From an uncultured Prevotella sp. (lineage in GTDB: Bacteria > Bacteroidota > Bacteroidia > Bacteroidales > Bacteroidaceae): DNA of 5,823 bases. The notes below the pieces were generated by a model. The model searched no databases and was not told where the DNA came from. It saw only the letters and a list, made by a program, of their open reading frames with translations. A program made the position numbers and the translations under genes. Shown here one piece after another: positions 5,769 through 5,823 of this stretch. The stretch is taken from assembly GCA_947303825.1 (NCBI GenBank), contig CAMYZK010000177.1, positions 1 to 5,823 on the forward strand. Direction: 5' to 3'. How positions within the stretch are numbered: position 1 is the stretch's first letter; each line of letters starts with the position of its first letter.

Positions 5769-5823
5769 ATGATTTATTCAAAAGAAGTTGAAAACATGTG
5801 TGTTGTGGCCAAAGGCCCCAACC
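5769..5823 (+). CDS. Start of a probable NifU-like iron-sulfur cluster scaffold protein (3' partial)
   Basis: Only 18 codons are visible: MIYSKEVENMCVVAKGPN, running off the right edge. This N-terminus resembles, from memory, the short NifU-like scaffold proteins of Bacteroidota and Firmicutes that are often followed by a GGGtGRT-family gene. The family would hold or transfer iron-sulfur clusters in the cytoplasm. The good upstream promoter and the lack of stops support a real gene. The product call rests on a short stretch and should be treated as tentative. Confidence 0.55.
   Translation, partial: MIYSKEVENMCVVAKGPN

Overview
The window looks like chromosomal DNA of a carbohydrate-degrading member of the Bacteroidota, most likely a gut or rumen Prevotella/Bacteroides relative. 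Three things point there: Bacteroidota-type promoters (a TAnnTTTG -7 box with a -33 TTTG) in place of sigma70-type ones, the absence of clear Shine-Dalgarno sequences, and gene families typical of that phylum.

Layout, left to right. (1) The 3' part of a family 43 glycoside hydrolase gene (+), cut by the left window edge. (2) A 130-bp stretch of simple and structured repeats. (3) A small EFR1-type flavodoxin/2x[4Fe-4S] protein gene (-). (4) A second, inverted copy of the same repeat block. (5) A secreted two-domain esterase gene (-), an alpha/beta-hydrolase fused to an SGNH hydrolase. (6) A divergent 267-bp intergenic region with an 86-bp tandem duplication and promoters facing both ways. (7) A major facilitator transporter gene (+) whose central loop is made of repeat DNA read in frame. 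(8) A promoter, a leader with three 15-bp repeats, and the first 18 codons of what is probably a NifU-like iron-sulfur scaffold protein, cut by the right edge.

The GH43 enzyme and the esterase fit together as side-chain and backbone removal from acetylated plant polysaccharides such as xylan or pectin. The EFR1 gene follows the esterase on the same strand with no visible promoter of its own, so it may be co-transcribed, but its chemistry has no obvious link to glycan breakdown. The transporter substrate cannot be read from the sequence.

No clear-cut new defence or mobile system is visible. The unusual content is the repeat family. Heptamers (GAGTTAA/GAGTGAA and relatives) and an identical 42-bp double-hairpin element (three copies) form the last codons and stop codons of three neighbouring genes, sit as inverted copies around the EFR1 gene, and have apparently been taken into the transporter reading frame. 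In the transporter, the T/G choice in each heptamer is exactly the one that avoids a stop codon in that phase.
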